A stretch of 64,000 bases of DNA from Takakia lepidozioides (lineage: Eukaryota > Streptophyta > Takakiopsida > Takakiales > Takakiaceae), in assembly GCA_030704615.1 (NCBI GenBank), contig CM060733.1, forward strand, positions 47,494,001-47,558,000. The letters are read 5' to 3'. Positions 33,101 to 43,624 of this stretch are shown in pieces. The notes under the pieces were generated by a model. That model saw only the letters and a list, made by a program, of their open reading frames with translations, was not told the DNA's origin and searched no databases. A program made the translations under genes and the position numbers. Numbering within the stretch: the first letter of the stretch is position 1; every line of letters starts with the position of its first letter.

Positions 33101-34420
33101 TGCTGGACATTCCTGACGGTTATCCTGTCCCTGATGTGTTCCCTTCCAATTCGACCCCGACTTGGAACAAATCGGATTCTCGTTATTGGCAGTGGGCTTT
33201 CTCGTTCAGCAACAAATTCCTTTCGGACTCGGGGGCTCTTCTTCTCATGCAGTCAAAGGACATGTCGGCCCGAAGAACTCTTTTCAGCTACATGAAAGCC
33301 TCCGGGTTTCGTGTCATCAAAACTTGGACATGCATCAATACTCTGCCTCTTACGAAGGGCGAGTTCCCGGGGCAGAAAGTGAGTTGGTTCCTTTCAATTC
33401 ATGTTTCGTTGTTTTTTCGGTAAATAAAAATGCTGGGTTATGCCTTCTGTCTCATGCTCTCTTCCTCATTGTTGACAGACACGGGTGTTCGAAGCTTTGT
33501 GCCTGGTGAGGCGGAAGGACACTCTTCCTCCTGGTGTTGCTGAGTTCCAGATGAGGGACCTTGCAGCTCATATTGACCCCACCTGCGAGCCTATGGAGGA
33601 TGATGTTCTCTTCAATTACGTGGACTCAGGTCGAACTATGAAAAGGTCGATTGGTGTCCCTTGGAGAGGTGCACGGGAGAAATCTCCAGCTTTCATGCAG
33701 ACTTTGGTGGAGACATGCAGCCGTCATGGTGGACGAGTGGTCGACTTGTCTATGGGCACAGGTGGGGCACTTTACATTGTGATTGACATATGGGCAGTAA
33801 CCTTAGGGAAACCCTGTTTTTATTTCTCGTTCTTCTTGGATTTGCAGGAGCATGTTTTCATGCTTGCAAGAGCGCCGGAAGGCACTTCTTCGGCATGGAA
33901 GCTGATACGGAGCTCTTCTCGAGCGAGCTTCGTCAGCTTGAGTCGGACACTACTTCTACCCCATCCAAAGAGGGACTTCTGGAGGAGCCCGAAGCGCCTG
34001 ACGAGGATCTAGACGTGGACTCCGATTTTGAGTGTGAGTAACTTCTTCTGTAGTCGTTCAAAATATGTGGCATTTCCTTGTGTCGTTCCCGTTCGAAAAA
34101 ATTGCGTAACATTGTCTATATCTGGATGTTAACATCTGCCACCATTTCTCTTGTTCCTTTCCAGAGTTCTGCACCAGTCATTGAATCAGCAGACACCTTT
34201 CGGATTCCAAGGATACTACATGTCCCCGAGTCCCCCTAGATCCAACCGCTTGCCGGTTTACGCGGAAGCTTGCGCACGGGTGTTATCCGAACAAACACTG
34301 TATTCGCATCTCCATAAAGGTCGTGGAAAAAAAAAACGTCATGTATGTGCTGCTGTATTCATAGATGATATTGCTATTAACTCTGGCAGTGGTTCCTCTG
34401 AAACCTCCAATATTTCTTGA
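30156..34420 (+). CDS. ParB-like / N4-N6 methyltransferase-like gene, copy D (intact frames, 5' truncated)
   Basis: Nine exons join in phase by GT-AG introns with no stop: 30,156-30,285, 30,360-30,549, 30,668-31,111, 31,206-31,429, 32,303-32,909, 33,040-33,378, 33,479-33,761, 33,848-34,031 and 34,165-34,420 (about 880 residues). Exon 1 starts inside the ParB-like domain at LAWMDYISSMYSDD, cut by the transposon end at 30,155. Exons 2-5 are helical and collinear with copies A-C (LCHTLFRIQKVG, CFFREFEKDKG, then a Lys/Arg/Ser-rich linker). Exon 6 has DLVVLDIPDGYPVPD, and exons 7-8 have SPAFMQTLVETCSRHGGRVV, then DLSMGTGACFHA and FFGMEADTELF: motif-IV-like, then motif I with its acidic residue. 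That is the beta-class N4/N6 order, with the catalytic DPPY altered to DIPD. Relative to A-C it has an extra intron before VTKKPEW and lacks one before RWLEIW. It is the only copy that looks to be under coding constraint. Confidence 0.78.
31554..32178. repeat. Six palindromes (CAACATTGCGTTGACGCAAT type) in an intron of gene D
   Basis: Sites are centred near 31,567, 31,683, 31,840, 31,976, 32,071 and 32,166, 95-157 bp apart. The site at 32,060-32,083 is a near-perfect inverted repeat with a 2-bp centre (TG). Others read TTGCGTCAACGCAA. TTTCCCAT recurs beside several. The core GCGT(CA/TG)ACGC is shared with sites at 6,731-7,083. Confidence 0.82.
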
Positions 34421-34440
34421 CGGTTCAAGTACTGAGGCTG

Positions 34441-34446
34441 AATAAA
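34441..34446 (+). terminator. Polyadenylation signal of gene D
   Basis: AATAAA occurs 20 bp after the TGA stop of the last exon of gene D. Confidence 0.6.
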
Positions 34447-34555
34447 TTGTGTTTTGGCTTTGCTTCCATCCCATACTGTTTTTCAAGTTCTCTGCGCGTT
34501 CCCGTAAGTACAGTTAGGGATTGCCTACGGTATTTCTTCGGAGTGCGGAATTGAA

Positions 34556-34780
34556 AAATGTTTGTGTGTTGGAGTGAATGTACTGCTTTGCCAAAAAAAC
34601 ATTTTTTCTTTTCAGATTCAGTTCTGTAGTGGGCGATCTCCTCATTCCAAAGTCAGGATCTCCCACAAATGTTTGTGTGTTGGAGTGAATGTACTGCTTT
34701 GCCAAAAAAACATTTTTTCTTTTCAGATTCAGTTCTGTAGTGGGCGATCTCCTCATTCCAAAGTCAGGATCTCCCACAAA
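34556..34780. repeat. Perfect 111-bp tandem duplication
   Basis: The segment beginning AAATGTTTGTGTGTTGGAGT at 34,556 repeats exactly from 34,667, with no mismatch visible over 111 bp. It lies just downstream of gene D. The lack of differences implies a recent event or an assembly duplication. Confidence 0.9.
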
Positions 34781-34980
34781 ATTCATCCGCAAACCTGCCA
34801 TTGTTCTCGGCCACAAGGAATATTCATGTGGGGGCAGTAAAGAGGGATAGAAAATTAGGACATAGGGGGGGGGGGGGGGGGAGCACGGAATTAGGGCCTG
34901 AACACGTGGATGCTTGCTGACGTGGCGTGAGCCTAGCCAGGCTCACAGGCTCACAGGCTCACGCGCAAGCATTCCCCCAT
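34781..34980. repeat. Low-complexity block: G16 run and AGGCTCAC repeats
   Basis: A run of about 16 G near 34,866 is followed by a GAGCACGGAATTAGGGCC-type line, then TGACGTGGCGTGAGC and three AGGCTCAC repeats. These words resemble the GTGAGC-rich MITE at 4,656. The gypsy fragment starts at once after it. Confidence 0.5.
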
Positions 34981-37900
34981 TGTCATGTACCTTTTTTTAT
35001 TTGAAATGGTCCCATCCATGACATTTTCAATTTTCCGCCCAGTTTGATTTTCTTGATTTTTGGTAACCACAAAACAATGTCCCCGTCCTGGAAAGATTTC
35101 TCTTTCCCTTCGGATATTCTTTTCCTTCGTTGTTCCTGAATCCGTGCCATGTTATATGCGGCATCTGCTCGAACTTCTTCCAAATGGAATAACTCATATT
35201 CCCTGACTCGTAAGGATTCTTCTAAACCCCATCGTTCATGAGTTCCGGTTCGTAGTGTGGGTATCATACATTCAATGGGTAATAGTGCCTCTGCTCCATA
35301 CACCAGTTGAAATGGTCACCTTGTATGATGTCCTGAATGCCCATAGTGATGTGTTCAATTTGGTGTCCCAATCTGTACGATTGGCATTTACTATCTTGAT
35401 TAAGATAGTGCATAATATTTTGTTGGTAGATTCGGCTTGACCGTTTCCTTGAGGATAGTAAGCAGTACTCTTGTGATGTACAATCATGAACTCCTCCGTC
35501 AAGCATTTTATGGCATCACTTATGAAATGTGATCCCTGATCACTGACGAATTCCAGTGGGCAACCAAATCGTGTGATGATGTTTTCATATAAGAATTTGG
35601 TTGTTGATCTGGTAGTGTTGTCTCTTAGTGCCTTGGCCTCTACCCATTTGGTAGTGTAGTCAGTGGCTGTGAGGATGTATTGGTTTTGTGTGTACCTTGT
35701 TGGAGGTTTAATGGGTCCCATGAAGTCTAGCCCCCAGCGCTGAAATGGTTCTGTTGGTAGTATTGGGTGCAGAGTCCCCTTCCCTATTCGTTCTACTGGT
35801 CCCATCCTTTGGCAAACATCACACTGTTGACAATGTTCATAGGTATCTCCAAATACAGTAGGCCACCAGTAGCATGCTAGTAATATTTTCTTTGCTGTTA
35901 GGTCTGAACTGAAGTGTCCTCCTGCAATTCCTTCGTGTAGTTCTTGCATTACTGTTTTGGCTTGGTCTTTGTTTACACATCTTCTCATTATGGAGTCAAT
36001 TCCTCTTTTGTACAGAATCCCTTTGATTAATGTGTATGGCTTGCTTTTCATTGAAAGCTTCCTCCTGTCATCTTTGGTGTAATCTTCAGGAAATTTCCCT
36101 GTGTTCAGATAGTATTTGATTGGCCATTGCCAATCATCTTGATCTTGATCCTGAATATCTTCTGATTCTTTTTTGGTGACTGTATAAGCTCCAATACTGA
36201 TATTGGCCAATTCTTGATTGTTTGTTTCTTTGTTTTCCTTGTCATCTTCTTCTTCTGGATCTGGCTCTTCTTCAATAATAAGTCCTTTATCAAGAGGTTC
36301 ATCTTCATTGGATGAATCCTCTTCTTCATCCGTGTCGTCCATGAGTTTGAGAGCATCTGGAAGGTCATAGTCTCCTTGAAACATTCCCAGAGCATTTATA
36401 GGATTTGTCTCTTCATTTTGTGCTTCTGGTTGAACAGCAAACAGAAATGCATCGGGAAGTTGATCCTCTACCCCCGTAGCTGGTTCTCCTGTAGTAATCC
36501 TTGACATATGATCTGCTATAACATGTAATCTCCCTGGTTTATGAACAACTTCAAAGTCATACTCATGAAGAAGTAATAACCATCGAGCAACCCTGTCACT
36601 AGCTAGTGGTCGATTTGCTAAATGAACTAGAGCCTGATGATCCACAATAAACTTAAATCGATTGCTAAGTAAATAATGCCGAAATTTTTGAGCAACATAA
36701 ATCATTGCCAATGCTTCCCTTTCTGTGGTGCTATAATTCTTCTCGGCTACTGTCAGTAACCTACTTGCATAATAGATTGATGAATCTATTGTGCCTGTCA
36801 CATTCTGAGCTAGAACTGCTCCCAAAACAATGCCTGATGCATCACTGTGTACATGAAATGGTAAATCCCATCTTGGATTTATCAGAATTGGCGCTGTTGT
36901 GAGTGCCCTTTTTAGTGAATCAAATGATCCCTGGCAAGCTGGAGACCATCTGTATTCGACATCTTGCTTAAGTAGTCTATAGACTGGTGCCGCTCTGTGA
37001 GCATATTTGTCCATGTACCTTCTGTAATAGCTCGTCTGTCCCAGAAATCTCTTGAGTTTCTTGGGATTTTCTGGTCGTGGTATTTTCTGGATAACCTCCA
37101 CTTTCTTTGGATCTACTAGAATTCCCTGTTGGCACACAATGTGTCCCAATAATAATCCTGAATTCACACAGAATGTACATTTTTCCGTGTTGAGACTTAC
37201 TCCATTGTTTCTGCAAGCTTGTAGGCAAAGTTTTAACTGTGCCAAATGTTTGGATTTATGTCCGAAGACACTGAAATCATCCAAAAATACCTGCATAACA
37301 TCATTGAGATAGTTCTTGAATATCTCAGATACTGCTCGTTGAAATGTGGCTGGTGCATTGCAAAGTCCAAATGGCATGACTTTGTAAGCATATGCTCCCC
37401 ATTCAGTGATGAATGCGGTCTTTTCTCGGTCTTATTCTGCCATCTGTACCTGGTTGTACCCACTAAACCCATCCATGAATGAGTACATCTCATGTCCAGC
37501 CACTGTGTCCAACACTATTTCAGTGAAAGGTAGTGGAAAAGGGTCTTTCTTGGTTCCTGCGTTTAACTTGCGGTAGTCCACACACACTCGTAGTTTTCCA
37601 TATTTCTTGGGTATTATCACAATGGGCGATAACCATTGTGGTGTCTCTACTCGGTATATGAATCCTGCATCCAGTAACTTCTTGATTTCTTCCCAAACTT
37701 TAGCTGCATAGTTGGGGTTCATTGTGTAACGGTTCTGACGAATTGGTTTTGTGTCAACTTCCAATTCAATTCGGTGTTGACAGATGTTGGAAGGTATACC
37801 CTTCAAATCTTTGTAGTTCCAGGCAAATACATCCTTGTATTCAGTAAATAATGCAGTGGCTTCTTGTAGAAATGTTTCTTCAAGAACTGTTCGTATTATT

Positions 37901-38590
37901 TGTGGTTCTTCCACTGTTCCCAGATTCACTTGAATCAATTGAGTTTCTTCCATTACTGTCCATCCTGCAATTTCTTGTCCGATGGTTGCAATTGTGGCAG
38001 GTACTTCACTGATTTGAATGTCTTCTTCCCTTTCTTGATAGAAACGGGCAGGGTGTTGAGGTGTGTCCATCGCTTCTTCCTCTGAATCTTCCATTCGAAG
38101 TATTTGGTTCTCCTTGGGTGTTCACCATGTGACATCCTACTGTTGTGGTATGCTTGACCACCAGTTGCCCAATAGGTTCCAATTGTGGATGTGTTGCGTA
38201 TACTGTGGCTTCTTCTTCATCCGACAATCCACTGGACCAATCATACTCTTCCACTATGCAAGGTCGTTTCTCTCGTGGAATAGTACCTCATTGCTTGGTA
38301 GTGATGGTGACTTGTTCTGCACCCTTTTTTTATTGTGAGAGTCTGACTTCCCCAATCGTGGTGTGATTGGGCTTGTGTTAACCATGGTCGGCCAAGTAGT
38401 AGCGAATATCCTTCTGCCACATCCTCCATTCTAAGAATGGTTACTGATACTTCGTATACCAGTCCTGCTACTTCCATTGCAAGTCGTCTGATGATCCCCA
38501 ATGGCAGCACTTTTCGTTGATCAGCCATTCGTACTGTGAATGGAGCGGGTTCCATGTGCCCCAATCCTAGTGACTTCTTCATCTTTTAAA
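34981..38590 (-). mobile_element. Ty3/gypsy retrotransposon, truncated at both ends (gypsy 1)
   Basis: On the minus strand the order is protease tail, reverse transcriptase, RNase H and integrase, the Ty3/gypsy order. No LTR pair is seen around it. The 5' side stops inside the protease, with gag missing. The 3' side stops within the integrase C-terminal region (after KLGGKLKMSWMGPFQIKKG), where the related copy at 43.6 kb continues. Confidence 0.88.
34983..38582 (-). pseudogene. gypsy 1 pol polyprotein, disrupted
   Basis: 38,582-38,241 encodes the end of a retropepsin (GYSLLLGRPWLTQAQSHHDW). 38,094-35,272 is one frame broken by a single TAA at 37,432-37,434 between QMAE and DREKTAF. It contains the RT core ([35 protein letters not shown]), RNase H ([28 protein letters not shown]), the zinc-binding HHCC of integrase ([10 protein letters not shown] ... 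[11 protein letters not shown]) and the core ([23 protein letters not shown]). At 35,311 a 13-bp deletion relative to the copy at 44.2 kb shifts the frame, so the integrase tail (35,303-34,983) is out of frame. Additional shifts lie between 38,241 and 38,094. It encoded the enzymes that copy and insert the element; this copy is dead. Confidence 0.88.
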
Positions 38591-38937
38591 AGCAAGGTGG
38601 TTGGTGAAGCTAATTAAATGTGCCTAATGTTAGCCTAGGCCCTTGTCTCATTCCAACAGTAACCTAATCAGACAGGGTGGTTGCTGACGTGTGGAAGAAA
38701 CTTAAAGAAATCCTGGCAGCCAATAAGAGGCCACCATTTGCCATTCTAGATTAGCCCTTTTCTTAATATAAAAAGCGGATGGCTTATGCCAAACGCAGGA
38801 TGGTTTGGGTGATCAGCACTGTGTACTTGGATGTGCCGGGCATTTGGATGATTTGCACTTGATCAGGTCACTCCTTGTAAAACTTTGTGAATAAAGGATA
38901 TATAGTTGGGTTTTTTTTTTTTTTTTTTTTTTTTTGG
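38591..38937 (+). promoter_or_regulatory. LTR-like or promoter-like segment: CCAAT, TATA and AATAAA in order
   Basis: On the plus strand CCAATAAG (about 38,718), TATAAAAAG (38,767-38,775) and AATAAA (38,890-38,895) occur in LTR-like spacing. A 25-base T-run follows at about 38,912. It runs opposite to gypsy 1. It could be a solo LTR, a small transcription unit, or coincidence; no second copy is visible in the window. Confidence 0.3.
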
Positions 38938-39418
38938 GTGCCCTTGCATTACATAATTTAATACGGATCTTTTATAGACACCATATTTTGAATTATAAAA
39001 ATACTATATTGTTTTATTAACACCCAAATATATTTTAAAATATTATATAAATTTCAATTTGAAAGAAAAAAATAAAACAGTGCACATGCACAACAAACAA
39101 CAAAATACTTGAATTTTATTCAAACGAATATGGCTTACTGTCGTTCACTAACAAACTCATTCTATGAGTCTGCGTCATTACTATTTAACACATACAAGTT
39201 GTTCTCTGGCTGATAAGTTAAAGTATCTACATCTACCCATTTAGAATCAGTACCCATCATATTTGAACTTAAGATTCTCTCGGGCCTTAGTAAACCAATT
39301 CAGTAAGACCATTATAGTTGCGCAGTAGCAGCCTTCTTCTTGCTTACTGGTGACTTGTTCATGAGGTCAATGGGGTGTCTTGAAATCCCATTTTTCTTCT
39401 TCCTACCATATATTCTTT
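38938..39418. other. AT-rich spacer, nothing recognised
   Basis: The stretch is AT-rich with A-runs. No open frame, repeat or element end is visible. In particular no CATGAGC terminus is found that would close the third MULE unit on this side. Confidence 0.35.
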
Positions 39419-39907
39419 TTAACAAAAATTTGGCAAATAAGTACCCATATGTTTTTTTATAAATGTGATCCACTGCGAGGCTGACACATCTCGTTCCACG
39501 ACTGGGATGTTGTATTGGGTAATGATAATAGGAGCAACATGTTCATCCTCGGGATGTTGTCCCAAGTTTGGCAGCGATTCCATGGATGCTGCAGGAGAGG
39601 GGGTATGAGTCCTGCTGGGAAAAGGCGTCGGACGCAACATCGTTGCGCCCCGAGGTTGAGTGCGGATGTTCATATCTGATCTCCATGAATCACCGCCGCC
39701 TCCGGGCATGTCCTCAATTCTTTTCTTCACCGACCGGTTGCGGACATCGCCCTCCAGGCAGTTCCCCCGACTGTGTAACGGGGTTGACCTTATTGTTTCC
39801 CGCAATGCAGCAGTCCATTTTTTGGGATCGGTGGAACGATGCGCCGCCCTCATCAGCATCTCCTGCCTGTCTGGTCCGATACCCTATTGTTTTCCTCCCA
39901 AAAACTG

Positions 39908-39915
39908 GTGGTAAC
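39908..39915. repeat. 8-bp target duplication of hAT-like MITE, left (GTGGTAAC)
   Basis: Matches GTAGTAAC at 40,620-40,627 with one difference; 8 bp is the hAT duplication length. Confidence 0.68.
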
Positions 39916-40619
39916 CAGTGTTGGGCGGGTATTGAGTAATCAGGGTATCAAAACCCGGTTATCGATATATTGATAACCGGAACTGGATTTTTTTTCAAAA
40001 AAAATGATATACATAATCGGCGTTATGTAAGTTATAAGATCCGGCTCCTATTGATAACTGGAGGTTAGAAGTTCCTAGATAACCGGATAGAGACCCAATA
40101 TGAGATAAAATTTTGGGAACCGGTTATCAATACGACAAACCTTTATGGGCCACACCTCTTAAATTGGTCAACACGTATCCTCTCATAAAAGCCAGATTAT
40201 ACTCTCATCATAAAAGCCGGATTAGTACCTGTTGTCATTATGAGCTGTCCATTAATGCAAAATGTAATAGCATTGAAAAGCATTAGCATGGAAATCATGT
40301 TTGGCTTAATGAAATGCAAAGGGTGCTACCTCAAAAACTTATAGATTTTATTTTTGAAAATAAATTAGTACAAAATAAAACACTTGTAAATAAATAAATC
40401 CAATAACCGGATTACTCAATAACCTCCGGGCATTGACTATAGAATAACCGGAGCTATTGATAACCTGTAAGTTCAAAATTTCTTACACTGTTGATAACCG
40501 ACGGGTATGAAAATATTAAAATTTGTTTAATAACCTGAACCGGCGGGTATTAGATTTCCAAAATTTGTAATATCCGGAACCGGCGGTTATAGTAAAAAAC
40601 TGATAACCGCCCAACACTG
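39916..40619. mobile_element. hAT-like non-autonomous element inside MULE copy 3
   Basis: The 704-bp segment starts CAGTGTTGGGCGGGTAT and ends with the inverse, ATAACCGCCCAACACTG. Both ends are flanked by near-identical 8-mers. CAGTG-type ends with 8-bp duplications are hAT hallmarks. The interior is AT-rich, repeats ATAACCGG many times on both strands and has no coding capacity. It splits the MULE frame: DIVRAIMQHLV lies on one side and MLMRAAHRSTDP on the other, which are near neighbours in MULE copy 1. Confidence 0.82.
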
Positions 40620-43234
40620 GTAGTAACCAGATGTTGCATGATGGCCCTCACAATATCTTCTGTTGTTGCTGTCAACATGTCAACGAAATGTGCTACAGAG
40701 GAAGCACGCCAGGAAGAGTGCACCGATTCGGCCATGTTCGTCGTCGGCATATCCGTGTCATCCTCCAAACTCATGTCTTGTTGAAGGAAATTAGAAATGT
40801 TACTCATTGTGGAGAATATCCAAGCACAAAACAAAACAATTGTCAAGTACAAAAATGTGTTACCTGTCTCATATAGTCTCCAAACTTGCGGAATCTATAG
40901 TGCCACCACGCAAGCCGCGTTTGCAGTTTTGGCTGATCTTTCACATCCACTGCCCCTGAAGACACCCACCAAGCGCATATGGTTGCAAACTCGGTCTCCG
41001 CCTCGTCGATGGAATTCGCATTTTTCCACGCAAGGCACATACTGACATGATCCTGCCGGTGGCGTGACGCCACGAACCTTTTCGTATTTTGCGTCAAACT
41101 CTGCATGAAGTGAAACCCGCAAGATCTTTCCTTACCTTCCATTGGAGTCTTTGGGTCGTCCCCATATACCCTTCTCACTGCAGCCCAGTTTGTCTGGCAT
41201 TGTCAGCCATGAAGCCCCTGAAATCGGGAGGAGGCAACTTCGCTCTTCCACGCCACATATGTGTCTTCTCCTTTCATTTCGCAGATAGCAACGGTCATCA
41301 AATTTCTGCAATGTGGGTCGTATACATGTGCCCCCATTGTCACCCAATCGTGGTTGGTAATTCGCTTGATGTGGTCGAACATGACCTAACAATTTGAGAG
41401 GTCTCCACTGGTCATCCGCTTCACCAAATCGACACCGCTCCCCGGTCCGCACGTTGACATCTTAAATATGAAGCATTTGTCCGTCTCTGAGCCTTGACCA
41501 GGGAAAAAGTTGCCCTGGATGAAGCCGTAGCCGTAGGTGCGCTTCACTTCTAAGATGGAGTGCATGTCTGATCCTCTTCCGATTCGTTTCTTGCAGCCGA
41601 CAATATGGTTCCTGACATTGGGGCTGCACACGTGGGAGACAGCTTCCAGCAGCTCCTTCATGTCCCCCTCGCCCAGCTTCTCTCTTGTACTTCCGTCCTC
41701 TGACATTATTCTGCCTATTGCAATTCTATATGCGGATGCGAGCTGTATTTGCTTTGGTTTTGCGCCCGGCCTCAACCTCACCTCCTCCTTAATAATATCG
41801 TGGGCCTGTTGAAAAGCGACTCTGGAATCCCCTTTGGCGACAGGGTAGTCATGCTTTCCAATGTGAATGCATGCTCTGGTGCACGCTGGGCCGACGGTCC
41901 CGACGTAGTACTGTTTGGAGTTGCACCCTGCCATGCACGTAGGGGCTGCGTTGCAATGGACACACTTGAAAATCCCTGCAAGAACTCTACCTTGAGGCCA
42001 AAATGGGGTCGACGAACTGCCAATCCAGTCTGTCTCATTCCGGGTGCCTTTGCTCGTGTAGTGGTAACATGTGCTCGAGAAACATTTAAGATGTCCAGCA
42101 CACAATACATATCTCACTCGAACTCCATCACCCAGATTGGACGATGAAGTTTTGGTGACACACCATGGGTGGCCGTCATGTTTCCTGTTCATTCCTGCCA
42201 ACATGTCGTCTGGGCTTGCGCCTGGCGGCACTGGAGGGAACTCGTAGATAGCATTCCCATCCACAATTTCAAGCAAAGTTTCCACAAAATGGATTGGAGT
42301 TTTGTCGTCATCAAGCCTAAGAAGGTCACTGGAGCGGGAACCCGCTGTTTTCATCCTCCGCAATATGTCGATTACTGAGCGGACGGAAGTTGAGTCCGAG
42401 GGTGTGTGCTCATTGTCTGCCGACATCTGCACACTCCTAGTGACGGACGACTTCGATACATACGATGGAAGGACCATACAATCTTCATCGTCACTGGATA
42501 AGTTGTGGACGACTGTTTCCTTGCAAAGTGCACCCACCGACGAGCGATGGAGCGGCAAATCCTCCAATTTGGTTTCCATTTTCACATGTTTGGGCTTCTT
42601 TGCTTGTGACGAGGTGCCCACATCCTTCATGGCAGACTTCACATCTCGCATGCCAGACCCTCTTGTGGAAGGAGGATCAACCAAGTTCCAGCGTGGGAAC
42701 TCTTTAGGCATGATTTCACCAATTGCACTGTACCGAATGGATTCAAAAGCTGGGAGCCGCCACTCTTTGCCGTTTCCGAAATCTGCATGCAAAATGACGG
42801 CACTTTCCAAAAAATGCCCATAAGCATGCTTCGTCTCCTCTTCCAAAAACACCGTTTCCGGGTGGAGCCCGAACTTCACACACAAATACCGCTCAGTGAC
42901 AATTGCAAATCCTTGGTCGCAAGGTATTTTAGCTTTTAGAGAATTGGGATGGAAGTACACGTTTACCCAAACACGAGAGTCTATGTTGAAGACAACATCT
43001 CTCGGTAGGCTCCGCAGCGAAGTCCTGCAATGAGAAGAGTGCGTCCTATATAATACCACAATCATTTTCCGGAGGATTATGTATCCAACAGGATGGGTGA
43101 TCAGTGCAGGTATGGATGAAGGTGTGTAACGTACGTGACAAATACGGATGACCACAACAAATTCACATAAAAAATTGGGTGCCTGAATTGTGATGTACCA
43201 CCAGTTGGGTTTCAATAAATCAGACTCTTCATGA

Positions 43235-43620
43235 ATTTCGGCACCGAAATCCGGATGAACATGTCTGTCATGTAACAGATCTGGAAGCGACGGGATAGAT
43301 TCCGGCAACGGAATTCGGAATTAGTTCTCATCATGAAACTGAGCTTGCACCCGACGGATGGATTTCGGTGTCGAAATTTGGATAAACATGTTCTTCATGA
43401 AATTGTTTCTGCACATAGAGGATGAATTTTGGCGCCGAAATACGGATGAATATGTTCGTGATGAAAGTCATGATTCACCACGTGTATGGATTTCGGTGCC
43501 GAAATCCGGATGACTGTAACCCTGAAAAGGCGCCAAAATTCATCGCTTGCAAGGAAAAAATATTATTGGAGGGAGGACGATGAATGAATTTTGGCGGAAT
43601 TCGTCAGTGATCCCTATTGT
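43235..43620. repeat. GGCGCCGAAAT palindromic repeats beside MULE copy 3
   Basis: Words such as GATTTCGGTGCCGAAATCC, with ATGAACATGTTC linkers, recur at about 43,240, 43,360, 43,425 and 43,495. They are an AT-richer relative of the GGCGCC monomers in elements 1 and 2, at the same place: upstream of the MULE gene. Confidence 0.72.
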
Positions 43621-43624
43621 CACA

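Larger units (their letters stand above)
39419..43308 (-). pseudogene. MULE transposase, most complete copy (MULE copy 3), interrupted
   Basis: A 640-codon frame (43,308-41,386) covers the N-terminal region (VTERYLCVKFGLHPE, VILHADFGNGKEW), the Cys/His cluster (HDGHPWCVTKT, CAGHLKC, CVHCNAAPTC, ACIHIGKHDYP) and the lead to the DDE domain (KPKQIQLASAYRIAIGRIM). It ends at a TAG within SNC*VMFDHIKRI. The DDE part goes on at 41,380-40,840 (HVYDPHCRNLM; VRRVYGDDPKTPMEGKERSC; GFHFMQSLTQ; EAETEFATICAWW) with further breaks, then DMPTTNMAESVHSSW. A hAT-like MITE splits the next part. 39,907-39,419 resumes with MLMRAAHRSTDP, matching MLRAAKRSGDP of copy 1. No SWIM motif is visible after this. The likely true start is downstream of the acceptor CATTGCAG near 43,027. 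Confidence 0.75.
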
